DNA of 33,362 nt from an uncultured Verrucomicrobiota bacterium (GTDB lineage Bacteria; Verrucomicrobiota; Kiritimatiellia; RFP12; UBA3636): positions 1 to 33,362 of the forward strand of contig CAMNCG010000017.1 of the NCBI GenBank assembly GCA_946534105.1. The letters are read 5' to 3'. The position numbers and the translations under genes were made by a program. This document shows positions 31,200 through 33,362 of the stretch, one piece after another; position 1 is the stretch's first letter; each line of letters starts with the position of its first letter. The notes beneath the pieces were generated by a model. It did not search any database. It worked only from the letters and a program-made list of their open reading frames with translations, and was not told the origin of the DNA.

Positions 31200-32494
31200 A
31201 TTCCGACGGCGGCGCGTCCGTTCCGCGGAAGCGCGTTTCGCTCCGCCTCGGCCCCGGGCCGCTCCGGGGGCCGGTCGCGGTCCCCCCTTCGAAGAGCCTC
31301 CTGCACCGCGCTCTCGTCGGCGCCGCGCTGGCGGGTGACGTTTCGCGCGTCGCCGTGCCGGAAACGCCGTCGGACGACATCGCCGCGACGCTGCGGGTCC
31401 TGCGCGCGCTCGCGCCGGCCGCCTTCGGCGACGCGCCGCGTCCGGCGGCGCCGGGGCCCGTTTCGTGCGACTGCGGCGAATCCGGCACCACGCTCCGGCT
31501 CGCGATCCCCGTCGCGGCCGCGCTCGGCGTCGACGCCGTTTTCACCGGTTCGGGCCGGCTTCCGATGCGCCCGATGGCGCCGTACGCGGAGGCGTTCGCC
31601 GGTTCCGGCGCGGCCCTGGAGCGTCCGGGGGAGGGCGGCGCGTGGCTCCCGCTGCGCGTTTCGGGGCGGCTCCGCCCCGGGGTCTACCGCCTGCCAGGCG
31701 ACGTTTCCTCCCAGTTCGTTTCGGGCCTTCTTTTCGCGCTGCCCCTCCTCGACGGGCCTTCGCGCATCGACATCTCCGGCGAGCTCCAGTCCCGCCCGTA
31801 CGTCGAAATGACGCTCGCCACGATGCGGGCGTTCGGCGTCGCCGCGTCGGAATCCGGCGGCGGCTTCGACGTGCCGGGCGGCCAGCGGTACCGGCCGGAC
31901 GCGGACCCTCCGGTCGAAAGCGACGCCTCGCAGGAGGCGTTCTGGCACCTTGCCCGCTTTCTCGGATCGGACGTGTCGATCGCCGCGCCGGCGTCGTCCG
32001 GGCTCCAGGGCGACGCCGCGTTTCCCGCGCTTCTCGGGCGCCTCGCGGCCGCCTCGCCGGGCTCGCCGGCGCCGGAAATCGACGTGTCGCAGGTGCCGGA
32101 CCTCGTGCCGGCCCTCGCGGTCGCCGCCGCGTTTTCCCCGGCCGGCGCCCGCCTCGTGCACGCCGAGCGGCTGCGCCTCAAGGAGAGCGACCGCCTTGCG
32201 ACCACGTGCGCGCTTCTGCGCGCCATCGGCTGCGCGGCGTCGGAAACGGCCGACGGGCTTGTCGTCCCTCCCGGGCCGCCGCCGCCCCGGCCCGCCGGGG
32301 CCCCGGTCCCGGTCGTGGACGGCGCCGGCGACCACCGCATCGTGATGGCCGCGGCCATGGCGGCGACGCGCGCGGCGCTCGTCGTGCGGGGAGCGGAGGC
32401 CGTGAACAAGTCCTATCCGTCGTTTTTTGAAGACTACCGCGTGTGCGGCGGCCGCGTCGCGGCCGCGGACGGCGCACCGGGAGAAGAGCCATGA
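31196..32494 (+). CDS. aroA: 3-phosphoshikimate 1-carboxyvinyltransferase (EPSP synthase)
   Basis: A 432-residue enzyme that joins shikimate-3-phosphate and phosphoenolpyruvate in aromatic amino-acid synthesis. Landmarks in order: 'VAVPPSKSLLHRALVGAAL' with the PSKS substrate loop, 'CGESGTTLRLAIPVAAALG', 'LPMRPMAPYAEAF', 'GDVSSQFVSGLLFALPLL', 'RLKESDRLATTCALLRAIG', 'GAGDHRIVMAAAMAA' and 'KSYPSFFEDY'. All are diagnostic and well placed. The start is the ATG that overlaps the lpxC stop (ATGA); the open frame continues far upstream only because the region lacks stops. It overlaps aroC the same way. Confidence 0.96.
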   Translation: MNSDGGASVPRKRVSLRLGPGPLRGPVAVPPSKSLLHRALVGAALAGDVSRVAVPETPSDDIAATLRVLRALAPAAFGDAPRPAAPGPVSCDCGESGTTLRLAIPVAAALGVDAVFTGSGRLPMRPMAPYAEAFAGSGAALERPGEGGAWLPLRVSGRLRPGVYRLPGDVSSQFVSGLLFALPLLDGPSRIDISGELQSRPYVEMTLATMRAFGVAASESGGGFDVPGGQRYRPDADPPVESDASQEAFWHLARFLGSDVSIAAPASSGLQGDAAFPALLGRLAAASPGSPAPEIDVSQVPDLVPALAVAAAFSPAGARLVHAERLRLKESDRLATTCALLRAIGCAASETADGLVVPPGPPPPRPAGAPVPVVDGAGDHRIVMAAAMAATRAALVVRGAEAVNKSYPSFFEDYRVCGGRVAAADGAPGEEP

Positions 32495-33362
32495 CATCGA
32501 CGTTCGGAACGGTTCTCAAGGTTTCGCTTTTCGGCGAATCGCACGGCCCGGCCGTGGGATGCGTCGTGGACAGTCCTCCGCCAGGCGTCGCGTTCGATCT
32601 GGCCGAGGCCGGGCGCCACATGGCGCGCCGCGCGCCGGGGCAGGGCGGGGCGTGGAGCACGACGCGGAAGGAACCCGACGCGCCGGAGGTGCTCTCCGGT
32701 CTCTTCCGGGGCCGCACGACCGGCACGCCGCTCGCGGCGCTCGTGCGCAACCTCAACGTCCGCTCCGGCGACTACGCCGCGATCGCCGACACGCCGCGCC
32801 CCGGGCATGGCGATCTCACCGGGCGCATTCGCTACGGCGGATTCGCCGATCCGCGCGGGGGAGGGCACTTCTCCGCGCGCGCCACGGCGGGGCTCTGCTT
32901 CGCCGGGGCCCTCGCGCTTCAGGCGCTCCGCGCCCGCGGCGTGCTCGTCCGCGCCCGGATCGCGGAGATCGCCGGCGTGGCGGATGGCGCGGCCCCCTCC
33001 GCGCTCGAACCGCTTCCCGACCTTTCCGGCAAGGCGCTCGCCGTCCTCGACGACGCGGCCGGCGAACGCATGGTCCGCGAAATCGAACGCGCCCGCGAGG
33101 ACGGCGACAGCGTCGGCGGCGTCGTCGAAGTGCGCGCGTCCGGCTTTCCGGCCGGCGTCGGCGCCCCGTTCTTCGACCGCGTCGAGACGCGTCTCGGCGC
33201 GATGCTCTTTTCGCTCAACGCCGTTCGCGGCGTGGAATTCGGCGACGGCTTCGCCGCCGCGCGCCGCCGCGGCTCGGGAAACAACGACCCGCCCCCGCCC
33301 GCGCCCTCCGGCGCGCGCGGCAGCGTCACCGTTGCGTCAATGGCCGGGCTCATGCACAGACA
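32491..33362 (+). CDS. aroC: Chorismate synthase, 3' end beyond window
   Basis: The first 290 residues of chorismate synthase, which converts EPSP to chorismate using reduced FMN. Diagnostic motifs are 'FGESHGPAVGCVVDSPPPG', 'RPGHGDLTGRIRYGGFADP', 'RGGGHFSARATA' and 'RGVEFGDGFAAA'. It follows aroA with an ATGA overlap, as pathway partners often do. After 'GSGNND' the expected 'NHAGGIxGG' FMN-site motif is not recognisable: the last codons read 'TVASMAGLMHR'. This may be divergence or poor sequence at the window edge. Confidence 0.93.
   Translation, partial: MTSTFGTVLKVSLFGESHGPAVGCVVDSPPPGVAFDLAEAGRHMARRAPGQGGAWSTTRKEPDAPEVLSGLFRGRTTGTPLAALVRNLNVRSGDYAAIADTPRPGHGDLTGRIRYGGFADPRGGGHFSARATAGLCFAGALALQALRARGVLVRARIAEIAGVADGAAPSALEPLPDLSGKALAVLDDAAGERMVREIERAREDGDSVGGVVEVRASGFPAGVGAPFFDRVETRLGAMLFSLNAVRGVEFGDGFAAARRRGSGNNDPPPPAPSGARGSVTVASMAGLMHR

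Noticed and set aside
1-33362. CRISPR arrays, tRNA, rRNA or riboswitches
   Set aside because: No regularly spaced repeats with unique spacers, no tRNA cloverleaf with the usual GTTCRA arm, and no known riboswitch core were recognised; palindromes found are explained as REP-like elements or operators.

Overview
The window is a high-GC stretch of bacterial DNA that looks like a free-living or gut member of the PVC superphylum, most likely Kiritimatiellota or Lentisphaerota. This placement is inferred from gene content and was not tested by a search. The clues are several XylR-type regulators (LacI-like sensor fused to an AraC-type DNA-binding domain), each beside a large secreted glycosidase; secreted beta-strand-repeat proteins; secreted proteins with the formylglycine-generating-enzyme (FGE) fold; Gfo/Idh/MocA and FAD oxidoreductases; and an LpxC homologue, which implies an outer membrane.

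Layout. 2-883 is the 3' part of a XylR-like regulator, followed by a secreted GH50-like glycosidase (955) and a secreted beta-repeat protein (2911). 5474-6115 is a scar: a pectate-lyase-like fragment, a 28-bp perfect hairpin, and an AAA-ATPase gene lacking its middle. 6124-16623 is a complete catabolic locus: XylR-like regulator, GH39/GH5-like glycosidase with a CBM9-like domain, second beta-repeat protein, Gfo/Idh/MocA dehydrogenase, FAD oxidoreductase and SGNH esterase, the last five closely spaced or overlapping. 16627-18598 holds a PIN-domain toxin-antitoxin pair, an M42 aminopeptidase pseudogene and an XRE regulator remnant. 18599-25965 is a third locus: a minus-strand XylR-like regulator diverging from a GH13-like glycosidase and two FGE-fold proteins. 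A sialidase-like protein follows (26262), then a second toxin-antitoxin cassette whose toxin has lost its core, and an intracellular GH42 beta-galactosidase (27957). The right end is housekeeping: lpxC, aroA and aroC, joined by 4-base ATGA overlaps; aroC runs off the edge.

How the genes work together (inference). Secreted glycosidases, and perhaps an esterase, would trim complex, possibly decorated glycans; surface beta-repeat proteins may help hold or display them; the cytoplasmic dehydrogenase, FAD enzyme and GH42 would process the products. Each XylR-like protein would sense one sugar. An almost identical operator and promoter arrangement sits in front of the 7454 glycosidase and the GH42 gene 20 kb away, so one regulator may control both.

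The window also shows recurrent genome features: promoters ending exactly 7 bases before an ATG (leaderless transcripts), REP-like palindromes inserted in frame in the linkers of secreted glycosidases, and several genes whose two ends survive while the middle is deleted. No rRNA, tRNA or CRISPR array was recognised.
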